Shown: positions 19,401 to 25,211, numbered from the stretch's first letter. The stretch: DNA of 27,261 bases from Guillardia theta CCMP2712 (GCF_000315625.1 NW_005434428.1:39834-67094), one strand, 5' to 3'. Notes: generated from the sequence alone by a model not told the origin. Translations and numbers: made by a program.

Positions 19401-22400
19401 CAGGCGCACGCCGGGGCGGCGGGCTGCCGGACCTCTACTGACTGGCCGCACTCGGGGGGCATGCTAAGGGACGGGACTTACCTGACCGCCTCTGCTCAGG
19501 ACTGTCCCGTCCACGACCGCCTGCGCGAGTTCCAGCTGCGCTACATCCCTGTGCAAGTCACAGCGGATGCCGGGAGGACCACCCTGGACGAAGGCGGGGA
19601 ATGCCACATGGGGAGGATGGTCAGCGTGCCTTCCACCGTCCCGCTCGGGGGGCAGTGCCACCGCTACAACTACTCCCACCTCGAGTGCTCGGTGACGGCT
19701 ATCTCCGGGGGAGAGGGTGCAGTGACGGAGGTTAGCTACCACCACCTGGATGTTCCTAGGTCGACCATGTACCTGGAACAGCTGTCACGGAACTTCCGCA
19801 GGCGCTGCGGGCAGTGCCAGGCTCCCCCCAAGACGGAGAAGTTCGTCAACAGGGCTGATCGGAGCATCCATGGCGTCAGCTACCTCGCCGACGGCCGCTT
19901 CACGAGCTTCGGCGTGCCCGTCAGGCTGTCCCTCGCCCGCATGCTGGCCCGGGACATACGGCAGCAGGTATGCGGGAATCAGGCGCAGTGTTCCCTGCTG
20001 GACTCCGTGGCGAACACGAACGAATGGACGATCGACAACTTCATGGGGAAGTACCTCCGTGACATCGCCGGGCTCTTCACCTCGGGAGGGGCTGCGGGGA
20101 GCATCACCCCGCCTGCTCCCAGCCTGGTGGACGACACGATGTTCTGGGGGCGCAACTGGACCTTCTGCACGGAGACGGAGCGCAACCTGACGACCGGGCA
20201 GTACCGACGGGAGTGCTTCGGGAGCATACCGAAGGACACCTGGATGCATCCCTCGCTGCGCAGCCCTTCCTGCAAGTCCGCGATGCTGTCCAGCACCCCC
20301 ACCCGGGCGGCGATGATCCCTGTGAGGATCTGCACCCTCGATGCCACGATGAACGACCTCTGCATCCGCATCGGTGACTTCATCCAGCGCATCCAGGCGG
20401 CCAACTGCAAGGCAGCGGGGGTGTGCAGCGACCAGAAGTTCCTATACAACCCGGCGGCTTACAGCATCTCGAACCAGCAGTTCATCACGGAGACGGTCCT
20501 GGACTTTTACGAGTCGGTGTCCGCCGGGGTCTGCGCGGCGTCCTACACCACGGGGATGGTGGCCGAGGTCATCGCGCAGAACAATGTCATGAGGGGCAAG
20601 TGCCCGGCCCAGATGCTCGTCCCGGTGCAGACCACCATCTCCCAGCTGCGCCAGGTCGTACAGACGCTCGTGAAGCTGGCGTATTACGTTGCAATGATCG
20701 TGATAAATTTCCTCAGGCTGGTCACCGGACAGTCTTCCGAGCAGGTGATGCCAGACGTCTTCCGGTGGCTCGATCTGTTCATCAATGAGGCCAAAGTTCT
20801 CTTCGACCAGCTGGGAAACATGCTCTTCGGGATCATCCAGGCGACACCCTTCGGAGAGCAGCTAATGATCATCATCCGGATTATCTGCACACTCTTGAAT
20901 TGGTTCATCATGTACTTTTGGCTCCCTGTCATGTGTCCCATTCTTCAGGGTGTGGGTCATGTCTCCCTCTTTATCGCTAACATCCTTAAGGGAATTGCGG
21001 AGATATGCATCCTTGGTATATGCCCTTTTGAGTGGATCACATACCAGATCCCGTTAAAGGTCGGTGAGACGCTCGTGGGTATGGACTGCACCCCACGAGA
21101 GGTATTGGACTGCAACATCGGGGATAACTACCAGCCCAGCGCCGGGGACGGGACGCTCCCCACCCCGACGCGCTGCTGGGCCAGCTACTTGAGCAGCGTG
21201 GCCGATTCCGGGAAGTTGTCGTGCTCTGGTGCGGACACCTGCGCCAGGGGGTTGACCTCGGACAATGCCGATACGGTAGTGTGCGATGCGTGCCCCTTCG
21301 GTGCCGACGTCACCGTCACGAACCGTTTCGGCTGCGACCCCATCCGCAAGCAGTGCTCCTGCAATGTCCAGCAGATCTCGCAGACACCCTGCATGACGCA
21401 CGAGCAGTGCATCAACCAGGCGGGAGCTACCTGCGTGTTCATGAATAGCCGCGTGGAGCAGACGTTTGGGAACATACCCTGTGGTCAGTGCACCAGCCAG
21501 CCCATGTGTGTGATCCAGCCTGGGCAGACCTACGGGTCTTGCTCTTGCTTCTTGACGAAGGTGGTACCGGAGTCTTGCTCTGTGAGTGAGGTAGGGATGA
21601 ATGTTCAGTACAAGCTATCCGGGCTGTGCCTGGCGCAGGTTTCAGGTAGCATGGGCGGCTTCACCGCCGAGACGAGCTCTACCTACACAATTAGCTACAA
21701 CAACCTCCTTGCAACGCCGTGCTACAACGCGGATTCTTCCAGGATCTATTGCTACAGCGTCTACAGCTCGGCCTTCAGCTACGCTCCCATGCTCGTCTCC
21801 CTGGGTGTCAGCGGGCTCTCCGGTTCCGGCTCCCAGTCCCCCTACGGCAGGCGCTTGCTCGGCATCGAAGGCGCTCCTGACTTTTTCAGCCACGACGAGC
21901 TCTGCATGGACGCCTGGGACGACTTTCTCGCCACCAACCGCAGCACGAGGGTGATGGCCGGTTGTGTCACCCGGTTTGCCGCGACCTACGACGTCGTGTC
22001 GGCGCACGGGCTGCTGGACTACATCCCCCCGAACATGTTTGTGAGCTGGGCGGACTTCCTGACCACCGTGGGTGACAGGCCGGACTCCCTCCTGGTCCTC
22101 CTGTACTCCCCTGGCCTCGCCTTCGAGCTCCTCCTCCGCACCCCCCTGTACCACCGCCTGGTCAGGCACTACCGAGCCTGGACGGCCGCGCTGACGGAGC
22201 TTTACCTCGACGTGACGGTGCACCGCAGCATCCAGCCCAACGGCGGGCTGCACTATGAGGTGGACGCAGAGGGCGGCGTGTTCATCCATGGGCACAACAT
22301 TAGCGAGTTTACACTCATTCTCCTCAATCTGCTCCACAGGTTTAATCTGAGCTCGAATACATTGTACCCTGGTAACGTATCCCTTGCCATCCGCAACCAG

Positions 22401-23693
22401 GAGTCTGTCCGAAAGTTGCTGTCTATGACAGCCACCTCGCCATTCGCCACGGAGCTGCTCTACAACGGGACAGGGATACAGCAGAGACTTTCACGCAGGC
22501 ATCTCCTCATGTTTACATCGTGGAAGACCCGCATGGAGGAGGTCCAGCGCTTTACGGGCACTGTCGCCTTGAACGACGGGGTCCCGATGGCCGTGGGAAG
22601 AGAGACGGCGGCGGACTGGGTCGACAGCCCGTTTGCCTGGCCGCTCCAGTTCGACTTTGGTGGGACGATCTTCGAGTGCCCGCTCCTCGCCAGGACGTTT
22701 GAGTTGACACGCGATGCATTTACCAACACATCGCTGTACTACGCCAACGGGCACACCCTTAAAGCAACCCCCCGCAGCATCGTCTCGGGCAGCTGGCCCT
22801 TCAGCAACCTCCCCTACCGCGGTCCGGTGCCTCCCTTGAAGGAGCCCACCCGTCAGACCTTCCTGAACATGCTGGTGTTCCAGGCATTGAAATGGATCGA
22901 CCAGACCCCCTTCAACCGGCAGTTCTTCTACGACCTCTTCAGTGCCTTACCCGGCATGCTCAGGGATTTTGCCCGCTGTGACCGCCAGGCGGTGATGCTC
23001 TGCAGTCGCCACCACTACACGCTCCTCGTCTCGGGCTTCGTAATCGCCGTGGTGTGGTCTGGAGTGTCGCTCGTGGCGTCTTCCTTCCGCATCCCGTACC
23101 TGACCACATTCCTCTGGACCTCCTACCCCCTCGTTGTGATTTACTACGCCTTTGGAGTGTCGCCCCTCTGCCTCCCAATGGTTCCCACCTGCATCTTCCA
23201 GGACTTCGTCGAGGTCCTCAACTTCTTCTTCCCCGCCACACTCCGCTTCCCCGACAGTCTGCAGAAGAGCCCCGGCTGTCTGGACGCAGCCCCGAATGCC
23301 ACGGCCAGGGAGGACTGCCTGCTCTCCTGCTCCCTCCAGCCCTTCGAGTACGTCTCCTGGGAGTCCGAGGTGGCGTGGTGGACTTGCTTCGCCTCTACCG
23401 GCCTGTGTCGGTCCGTCGATGGCGTGGTGACGAGCATGCCCCTCCTCAACAAGCTGACCTCTCTCCACCGCGATCTCGTCGTCAAGGCCGCCATCGTGGA
23501 GGGCGAAAACGCGGACATGATCCTCGCCCAGTCCGTCTGCGCCGCGCTCAACGTATGGAGGGTCATACCCATCGTGATCCTACTCTTCATCGTCATGTAC
23601 GCCTTCAGCGTCATCGCCACCTTCCCCTTCTTCGTGGTCAACGAGTTCGTCCGGCTCGCGATACAGGGCGTCATCATGAGCCACACGGACTGA
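4458..23693 (+). CDS. Giant cysteine-rich polytopic membrane protein, 6411 residues
   Basis: One uninterrupted frame encodes roughly 0.7 MDa. The frame is open from 4254, but the ATG at 4458 is preferred: it follows the TATTTAGG box, clears the upstream gene's stop, and opens on a membrane segment (residues 2-20). Further N-terminal hydrophobic segments lie at about 42-66, 72-92, 109-129, 135-153 and 174-190. Other hydrophobic or amphipathic stretches occur near 985-1000, 1115-1235, 1815-1830, 1910-1940, 5395-5560 (several), 6185-6250 and 6367-6394. Between them are very long Cys-rich stretches with many N-x-S/T sequons, so they are probably lumenal or extracellular and disulfide-bonded. Cys clusters near 588 (CIPGFEGFSCYPFCVGLH), 3348-3412 (EGF-like spacing, CSAWGRC) and 5615-5715 stand out. 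GRRLLG at about 5797 resembles a dibasic processing site. I cannot name the family. A virion-surface or envelope role is inference. Confidence 0.93.
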   Translation: MYILLFVAGLVLVLVVERVVHSVLSLVVDRSMRPTKRYASMSLVGTFFQNLFAYFFFAFNVLAMTLGFIARNLLWFGFLVLVMAVLSMVLDFAPGLVAEYVYVYNAGLGTYIHFFIVLPVQLVELLFSHVTALYNCIMWIVNGVFLSVLAPSFLADNVNVGWLPRFGTSFFKFSGEVVLSISSYLVNVMACATNPLGGVPRGGTGSFLILNATGSVECFEPGMINLDLITPAGSFRDMCLYMARFVVFSCPAANAVIDLLTFPLSDMNLYKGIHCIVNALLGLFVQLPFVTLHRCRFGATLPMLGVHQRILCAPDFRPAMDLSVAGARYLGRTVDNWLDSSLVILETLFTGSAPQCDPVPIPLSYSDDDSRALFGGNFRAVVGLTPGMYAVTDGISTEYNIFYKQVTREIAYRNWPFPVEPAYGIAAVKYGELPEGDVAGDLTTGMLGCECLDVPGVGAQITCAIVPYLSGSNMPSTTGSVASMIQDYLKSNSIQQAVNSSNATQRIPVTFSVPSSSQYATCKRLKIQVESLRWPATRVSATSTSPGAWNQMGAAAQVNILDVAREVRADAAIYVMPQCPFSAVPDPSCIPGFEGFSCYPFCVGLHLTGTINQGIVLYGANDWRDSVQYLLRDCGVGQGAVGSISPSALSLSPLAFGPPVRYTVPKGVVYNAAAQSAWDPATQSCVSSADVNSRVSVNLTTVYAFPPDQSEPTIREKFQPFVFASDVVLTAYQDGLGKWSVKVSRIFGEDALSFRLVDLPGLIPANDICLGSPSCEEPFQPSLIGIPYAYQDYPQLYNPSTTSQWAVFYATNPNPEVYEAYSRYCAGLPTKFGIVMDSSYGQVRVWKFNAFALDQSETSGAAVMTWTFEGFNRVQEVSNCGALYNMSVVRLEYINEYNVAVTVLQASMQSFDVVTRMPRPGFDGFDYVVYFINPTTNEGPSESMFSELVPQSLLSEGLLCPSQRRMPEVGSSLAEAWAGVLYFMRLPLNAVVLFPAIFSGGDWPRFTECSAVALGHSLLLGCGKGILNVDNAFEAWHRASFLFYHSFVKIATFGQSLSPSNPILLYTRQAVVGSTVAATYLTNGAPAFMAKLLGSVNFNRPFADMSRAMLFGLPSWIRIFGRVVRFSSTSFQMFLRFLERLIMEYVLKLASGQGVDSGIFYILTAMRDDVDQLMVQPAREICGGVSLIFGYTNPPATAMRFFCTVGAETALGLFDFMNVFLIDFPVVDCVCRGGQGTVFRDHLEQQCYKWAPVGYRPLLNAMLEQSAGDRRLMCSMLVERTNGNLSTAFDGVFTALYEGYQSIGSMFDYFLVFIDSSSGTCSNYYSSDYVMAILPEPIDYFTMCYRTRLCELACGEQYDAFHTALAQVAGGKPLVYSMNQTVSVESRFFSSGGEFYGTDRLPFDVMALVEMSGCNRVCYGDVGISGPPSQPDRCVSIAGIDSHLKIAVKAYCLPSSLKTGIRPSAKILDGSFRGTAIDYEVDGSEAWSAGIARLQYASVDLVDSIGRSNILVVTTEQEVSLVSDQRQSYTLLKTIPSSQKAVLVTDIYSIEEVVSFPSDDIADIFVRATTTDWSVPHEPSTGPVCLHVRLDTQRFATEAILKTSAFTIKRCAGAVNVFSTIRTPYVTCLGPSCSGVALFPTEDGAEVKVCDRSEGALTCVAVPSGGHLASDLGLSSKNLPQVSMTQDKRFIRRVPRVAQSSLTGWNGAGQQSSMTVFAVAGQKVTTTWLSDIRLRVDGGVWAGTRSYSSTYQMLTTLKKNCSVADCTGCMGYPTLQRLCYAASQCAVARCIGTEVNFQRPLCAIGSVVSKLMRQALLTMQNVYLIFSQSVALIVDASTGQITNRVVIEWPDQVFFSAMCDMKDITVSSVGVLMSLVNGITMKAQAILSSTEVGLVPTDPSFNAKATLSMASMTNLFSQILLLPLYVFIAAQKTFVCTTNSMTAILNSDLLGNFQLVIGDPSIQAVSGDVAGICLTQVFEQDVQAQALGGSDFIGGAAAQVTDRLIDAGMTLQLAPAYHLTDAVLAYASGVTYGFMDVLQTIDQKHCRLPDVTTETIYRCACGDLAHRVSPERRQEGIREQAFWCVGSLQLLGPDGKPRLVYNPYTFEELVTASRTKMSTYLTCVGRGQGDCSRHLPTLPLLARQDVDPGTVLTRCRSNYVNKVWDAGAAYLTGFRNYPDLAKVGYIIQQSYQPSLIPSSVVTCLEQTLRLGTGNDACLLGWLTLTNRTRENYFRYEVAGFVSDNSDFADVDGCEVFTGPSSNPDPAKAYQFEQCLNTSNAAQCQLPQYIWSGRTTNRVPVASLHSVSYPPGSTQLYDAAREEHLKIKKEATEYFTEALLQWENPELEASFFSVEGDILHQLFDCYFMGPFASAELWPSGGTRSVRSMLYYRNSPSDRTFMVPSANCKPGVDACCPQQSPFSCGGPARNAIIHGFIEKLKNSPGGPTNEVLARAVQDGVKAKLREFKSIFTNVNSFGCPCPGGANSVECCSKDNPGVWASKEMQAIDYSVLESQSVLDVIFDLAAEYIETEVYFNRTLFEAFAEPLTDSQRAQLRDESMFDPSSPVSGYDESEVLEAGSKNRSLWDLCVDLVSQIFATLPLDAERASFGASSYAYEHDPTRSPSSSRFADSIEETVSYILGRAKEDSPFYWGTGGGDLRYMPSKSARCRTRGSLVRPVTNGTLNPLDGAYIPLGIDDTGVGVRYTVAGRLAGLQLPKYGVLGQNASGFTQRCYCGWTTPNGMLCRVDPLVCATARLASLTSLPGGAVEDFQAICQAGSYSTFGEWVSVYRVAEAAWDASWSCPDMQLSDVWGVVNDLQLDYWMANIDDSFVDYNYNLQDVLHLGTAGLRLSNMEWLQRNSHLFLRPAARRYKLYNPDTDISVALEDCVDETIDSNAANGFQSYVGSLSSVYSHFKDRLMPVLRSTHTSGSEAFCTRFVLELARLEALVYVDQAVGAQEPNPEISVQRVAVDLWRTRCMTQVRMVGLCNLHGVFDRVPPNHSIQGSHCPFTITGTCGKMYLTSDCIVYCDGVFSEPCSCAEAAGVPCSGYAWDVSLNATCPLAFDPRGISDMDIERSTLYAPTVFPEEELLASGLSPEENLALAERILAHEEQYITTFIPKASDKSLMEDALITGSKAGEGVAFGKPLGNREYCDAVADYWPEGWIHPSGYHVTVGCRHEETAFRGFDTWMSVEYDSVRGEKYLQLDARRLRNETLLKNYFGSAASCSAASYGMPMFETNNARLQARWKDGQRYDPTQPIGRFVPGDTTDYIQTGVAGGWDQVPTQGRIGKHTRPSSGLLHHWIPEMATGATATAVWPASGQTFGRYELPEGTVPEWGPGCGQLPLRTCRNDTDCPALHGAAVRCLRSWSESRGEERDGVCAVQGSAPLQCYQNHHCRDSGQVCSAWGRCVDGYVLMRNKVGYPVEMHSHSEKCGEESLGYSPWQVVPDFLPRHGMCGFREWFEYETMRARATGAASPGTLAAVNPDVLWYSTSPYVTDAVVKQGLFERGILKVHPHTCDRDYAYSFPSCAGNPSSVFNEVGGAVDQPGEGRTMRTYRRAAAGWELDLCSVDHMERQRTGFLYPFSGVAGEDSFAGVQNSLSLCSNLQLCSLQEFYVQGYHTLGRKINRVQKDGSCIDSGNCLATPYQLQDGLFCGAAGYLKALDPSDVARRYDPICRVDPLVTPLVRMFCTADRASISSACDLDPSYATVSNVQELCRLWDEDYNYQSLPNIDRALNRALLRFFKRGFTTWDEYQRRATCAATVFNLMGVYAGQQTQGTGGTQWYSVELEPGVPTYFPPYASLYVFRDASQMEIPAAWWVQCVLLDSSVNVELLESASTDQVPCRGWENAKTAGYQPQTVRDFLLSSPRVYLESGMNSPTNETQIALSIYDNLFEQVSLARHTVQGAMGGGEHRLSYVYYRTLKDLYLTDEDYNEFANAVDSGGNSNNDKVFKTNAVPRDDGTYPFYDDSDIPGIFQQVVNYMMSGSVRDGYFPPGSGVNRLSKAMGSFTKTSLSDGFLDLGPAYFDPSLGVLQYTLPTLAPSFFEAELDRILAGVLKQEDDLQDWKDIGLEYEYDAFKDYATLADLSTGTMRMTKCLNVNFNTSEPGVNQNFIRPFVRLLDQNAGGEDIYVCDSDVGYDRRTGQSCGLMHDSLDDNCSTRFVYLREYNNGEGIVVQTHCKQPLFVRDLVEDDKRKIADLSRLDLDTANPAGAICLRTDSTCLQGGGLEGSSVGVVSVVPTLGVEVQTFYREMQSGDPNSDKFYGPLYQKASTRWYPAWVDCYGVPGVNKSNLQAWTGWDRARVEQAREILLARENAEGSSPNLQVLDLEAIWNSSSTRPVSFSVRCNVSSCTTSTGVSFDCGSDGQCNVRMDNMAVHAMSLRLTEPSVYFCASSEAQARERCPARRTNDSVLVEIRNNLWYCKADCVRKTLLKYVGKHSIKYRGLREDVLGFTPSDRSAIGLSDTSNARDGYSQKDSFRLVHHLMRKQIFGSGNALPGSIYNSVWMKPSALSASFMDRHSLYPFQALTLYDYVNYVEQADTMRKQPLDTCINQAVDVTECSKDQITGQRVHRSSLEQCASELKRRSSLVANPGYAVLVKLRGEELTSSHLLHWAAASRPERDRFVDWVTSAGRCSETRQSEAVCYLTGDGNVFTINPWLGGGFNIHEACDTVPLPEQLTRVISADCFPQGSGTCRNYTALVYTPCVSKNNQPPSRTDIFTSASNNLCEKAPRPNSTCLQRQGLYGGGEGEGMTDLYTRPLYSMPYSGIFGMEPNPSYHSRTPSNGILRQSFMDLGGGFFVADLQTLEDGMTDNLLPACMPLWYPTKADGSPDLAGRDPCSNNSMDWLSSYSVDSRVDYDLNRVDLGNTVAEGQLPPWDCPVREMHFWGGGDASFRPRAPYGPRAGVMFFEASNMGGSAGNGMSNPVQPYGVEMPGLQRPYFASEICSCSSAGDCSFQVVSKESCSILSTVDFLSGEKWYTQQAHAGAAGCRTSTDWPHSGGMLRDGTYLTASAQDCPVHDRLREFQLRYIPVQVTADAGRTTLDEGGECHMGRMVSVPSTVPLGGQCHRYNYSHLECSVTAISGGEGAVTEVSYHHLDVPRSTMYLEQLSRNFRRRCGQCQAPPKTEKFVNRADRSIHGVSYLADGRFTSFGVPVRLSLARMLARDIRQQVCGNQAQCSLLDSVANTNEWTIDNFMGKYLRDIAGLFTSGGAAGSITPPAPSLVDDTMFWGRNWTFCTETERNLTTGQYRRECFGSIPKDTWMHPSLRSPSCKSAMLSSTPTRAAMIPVRICTLDATMNDLCIRIGDFIQRIQAANCKAAGVCSDQKFLYNPAAYSISNQQFITETVLDFYESVSAGVCAASYTTGMVAEVIAQNNVMRGKCPAQMLVPVQTTISQLRQVVQTLVKLAYYVAMIVINFLRLVTGQSSEQVMPDVFRWLDLFINEAKVLFDQLGNMLFGIIQATPFGEQLMIIIRIICTLLNWFIMYFWLPVMCPILQGVGHVSLFIANILKGIAEICILGICPFEWITYQIPLKVGETLVGMDCTPREVLDCNIGDNYQPSAGDGTLPTPTRCWASYLSSVADSGKLSCSGADTCARGLTSDNADTVVCDACPFGADVTVTNRFGCDPIRKQCSCNVQQISQTPCMTHEQCINQAGATCVFMNSRVEQTFGNIPCGQCTSQPMCVIQPGQTYGSCSCFLTKVVPESCSVSEVGMNVQYKLSGLCLAQVSGSMGGFTAETSSTYTISYNNLLATPCYNADSSRIYCYSVYSSAFSYAPMLVSLGVSGLSGSGSQSPYGRRLLGIEGAPDFFSHDELCMDAWDDFLATNRSTRVMAGCVTRFAATYDVVSAHGLLDYIPPNMFVSWADFLTTVGDRPDSLLVLLYSPGLAFELLLRTPLYHRLVRHYRAWTAALTELYLDVTVHRSIQPNGGLHYEVDAEGGVFIHGHNISEFTLILLNLLHRFNLSSNTLYPGNVSLAIRNQESVRKLLSMTATSPFATELLYNGTGIQQRLSRRHLLMFTSWKTRMEEVQRFTGTVALNDGVPMAVGRETAADWVDSPFAWPLQFDFGGTIFECPLLARTFELTRDAFTNTSLYYANGHTLKATPRSIVSGSWPFSNLPYRGPVPPLKEPTRQTFLNMLVFQALKWIDQTPFNRQFFYDLFSALPGMLRDFARCDRQAVMLCSRHHYTLLVSGFVIAVVWSGVSLVASSFRIPYLTTFLWTSYPLVVIYYAFGVSPLCLPMVPTCIFQDFVEVLNFFFPATLRFPDSLQKSPGCLDAAPNATAREDCLLSCSLQPFEYVSWESEVAWWTCFASTGLCRSVDGVVTSMPLLNKLTSLHRDLVVKAAIVEGENADMILAQSVCAALNVWRVIPIVILLFIVMYAFSVIATFPFFVVNEFVRLAIQGVIMSHTD

Positions 23694-23706
23694 AGGGGAC
23701 GGGTTG

Positions 23707-23714
23707 TATTTAAA
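23707..23714 (+). promoter_or_regulatory. TATA box of the 159-residue gene
   Basis: TATTTAAA followed by CG lies 14 bases after the stop of the giant gene and 45 bases before the ATG at 23752. Box and spacing match those at 24332. Confidence 0.7.
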
Positions 23715-23751
23715 CGAGTTGTGATGGGTATGTTTGTCGTACTGAAGAGGA

Positions 23752-24231
23752 ATGCATATTAATCACAAAATATACGCTACTTTGATTGCTTCTCGCGAGC
23801 GCGATGATGCCATAATGCGTATGGTAGAGACGTTAATATCCACCCTTGCTTCCGAGCCCCGTGTTTCCAGGCCCTTCGATTCCAGGGGTCGTACTCGCAA
23901 GGAGGCAAAGCTGGCCACTCTCGAGATAAATGATAAAGTCTACTTAGAGCGCATCGAGGAGGTTCAGGAGTTCATCGACAAGAAGAACAACGGCGACGAG
24001 ACGCCATGGAGTAAATGCCCATGTTTCTACAGTATCAAGTATCATACCAAGAAGGAGGTGTCTTTCGAGTCTTGTCAGGAGTACATCAGCATTATGTCAT
24101 CCAAGATCATTGCCAATCAGCAGGAAATCATCAACTCCACTGTGTTTGAGTCACGCAACCCCATCCGCTTTGTGGTTAAGAGCCACGACACCAAGCGTCG
24201 CAAGCTCAATGTGTTCGAGACCGAGGATTAA
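23752..24231 (+). CDS. Hypothetical protein with NLS-like tail, 159 residues
   Basis: I do not recognise the gene. The protein is soluble, charged and mostly helical, with a short Cys pair (SKCPCFY, near residue 88) and a basic patch near the C-terminus (KRRKL, residues 148-152) that resembles a monopartite nuclear localisation signal, followed by an acidic end (FETED). No signal peptide or membrane segment is visible. The ATG at 23752 lies 45 bases after TATTTAAA. An AATAAA at 24272 lies 41 bases after the stop, within a sequence shared with the next gene's 3' end. It is transcribed in the same direction as the giant gene but has its own promoter. A nuclear role is suggested only by the basic motif. 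Confidence 0.8.
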   Translation: MHINHKIYATLIASRERDDAIMRMVETLISTLASEPRVSRPFDSRGRTRKEAKLATLEINDKVYLERIEEVQEFIDKKNNGDETPWSKCPCFYSIKYHTKKEVSFESCQEYISIMSSKIIANQQEIINSTVFESRNPIRFVVKSHDTKRRKLNVFETED

Positions 24232-24258
24232 GGTGTCATGCGAGAGGCAGTAGCCGTA

Positions 24259-24291
24259 GTGACTAAACTGCAATAAATGTTCAAAAATAAC
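24259..24291 (+). terminator. Conserved 3' end with AATAAA signal
   Basis: The sequence GTGACTAAACTGCAATAAAT, then GTTCAAAAATAA, contains AATAAA at 24272-24277. It closely matches 24645-24677 after the next gene, beyond the hexamer itself. Confidence 0.65.
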
Positions 24292-24331
24292 CTGTCTCAC
24301 ATGAACTGCTAAGATACACGCAGATTGCACG

Positions 24332-24339
24332 TATTTAAA
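24332..24339 (+). promoter_or_regulatory. TATA box of the 67-residue gene
   Basis: TATTTAAA followed by GCG lies 44 bases before the ATG at 24376. Confidence 0.7.
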
Positions 24340-24375
24340 GCGATGGGGTGGATATGAGTGTCTTTCCAAAGAAGA

Positions 24376-24579
24376 ATGCTCTCCGCACCGACTCAACGCA
24401 CTACCGCACTCACCGACCGTCAGGTCGATCACGACAAGATCGACAGAGAGGTTGATTACAACAAGCAGAGGATCAAGTTCTTGAAAGAAGAACTGGGCAA
24501 GGCACAAAGGAATCTGCACACCATGCATGGAGACGACTATCTCCACTACGTTGCCTTCATCGAGTTCTGCAAGAGGTAG
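24376..24579 (+). CDS. Small coiled-coil-like protein, 67 residues, with in-frame TAG and coding-like extension
   Basis: I do not recognise the product. From the ATG at 24376 (44 bases after the TATA box) the frame encodes a charged helical protein: VDHDKIDREVDYNKQRIKFL and then KEELGKAQRNL look like a short coiled coil. A TAG at 24577-24579 ends it, but the same frame continues as plausible protein (IAFHKNKINELLTPK) to a second TAG at 24625-24627, still before the AATAAA at 24659. So the gene either carries a nonsense change, is read through, or ends normally with a chance extension; the extension continues the helical, charged character. The full form would be 83 residues. An ATG at 24354 is in another frame and has no comparable coding. 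Confidence 0.65.
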   Translation: MLSAPTQRTTALTDRQVDHDKIDREVDYNKQRIKFLKEELGKAQRNLHTMHGDDYLHYVAFIEFCKR

Positions 24580-24644
24580 ATCGCTTTTCACAAGAACAAG
24601 ATCAACGAGCTGCTCACCCCGAAGTAGAAAGCGTGTAGTGTAGT

Positions 24645-24677
24645 GTGTACTAAAGCACAATAAACGTTCAGAAAAAT
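24645..24677 (+). terminator. Conserved 3' end with AATAAA signal, second copy
   Basis: The sequence GTGTACTAAAGCACAATAAA, then CGTTCAGAAAAAT, holds AATAAA at 24659-24664. It matches the 3' end of the preceding gene at 24259-24291 over about 30 bases. The stop codon of the convergent minus-strand gene is only 13 bases further on. Confidence 0.65.
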
Positions 24678-24689
24678 CACGCTACATCT

Positions 24690-25211
24690 TCACTCGAGGA
24701 TTGGATGGAACAGGAGGTAGTCCGGGGTGATGGGGTGCTTGTAGGGGAGGAAGGGCATACCGAGCTTCATCCGGATCTGTGAAATGACGTTGTACATGTC
24801 CGTGTAGGCGTGGAGCATGTCCCCTTTGTCGTGCATGATAAGGCTTACAATCTGTTCCTTGTCCAATACTTTCTGTTTCCTGTGTATTATGTCCTGCACA
24901 AGCTCCCATGTATTCTGATCCACGTTGTACAGGGCGGTGAACAGGGGTGCGAGCTTCGCCTTCCTCTCCTGCATATCACGGATGAAGTTTCGGAACATGT
25001 CGCGCTGCTCGACGAATTTCTCCACCTCGTGCTGCACAATCATGATGGTCTCCCTCGGGTACCTGGTGTGTATATGCTCCGTGCTGTTGTCCTTGATCAG
25101 GAGGACGATGTCGCCGTACTTGAAATCGCCCTTGCTGATCACCTTGATCATGTACATGCGCGAATCCCACATGTAGTCGAGCGCGATATGCAGGTCTAGC
25201 TCCGATGTCAT
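24690..25211 (-). CDS. Hypothetical helical protein, 173 residues
   Basis: I do not recognise the family. The N-terminal third (MTSELDLHIALDYMWDSRMY, then MIKVISKGDFKYGDIVLLI) alternates hydrophobic residues like beta strands. The rest is long amphipathic helix (about residues 50-150), ending in a Pro-rich tail (PYKHPITPDYLLFHP). There are no cysteine clusters or membrane segments. I chose the ATG at 25211 because a TATA-like box (minus strand TATTTGGCGCG) sits 61 bases upstream. The in-frame ATG at 25256, which would add 15 residues, lies only 16 bases from that box and would probably fall before the transcript start. General plan and size resemble the 222-residue protein at 278-946, but similarity is too weak to call them related. 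It diverges from the zinc-finger gene at 25355. Confidence 0.78.
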   Translation of the reverse strand: MTSELDLHIALDYMWDSRMYMIKVISKGDFKYGDIVLLIKDNSTEHIHTRYPRETIMIVQHEVEKFVEQRDMFRNFIRDMQERKAKLAPLFTALYNVDQNTWELVQDIIHRKQKVLDKEQIVSLIMHDKGDMLHAYTDMYNVISQIRMKLGMPFLPYKHPITPDYLLFHPILE

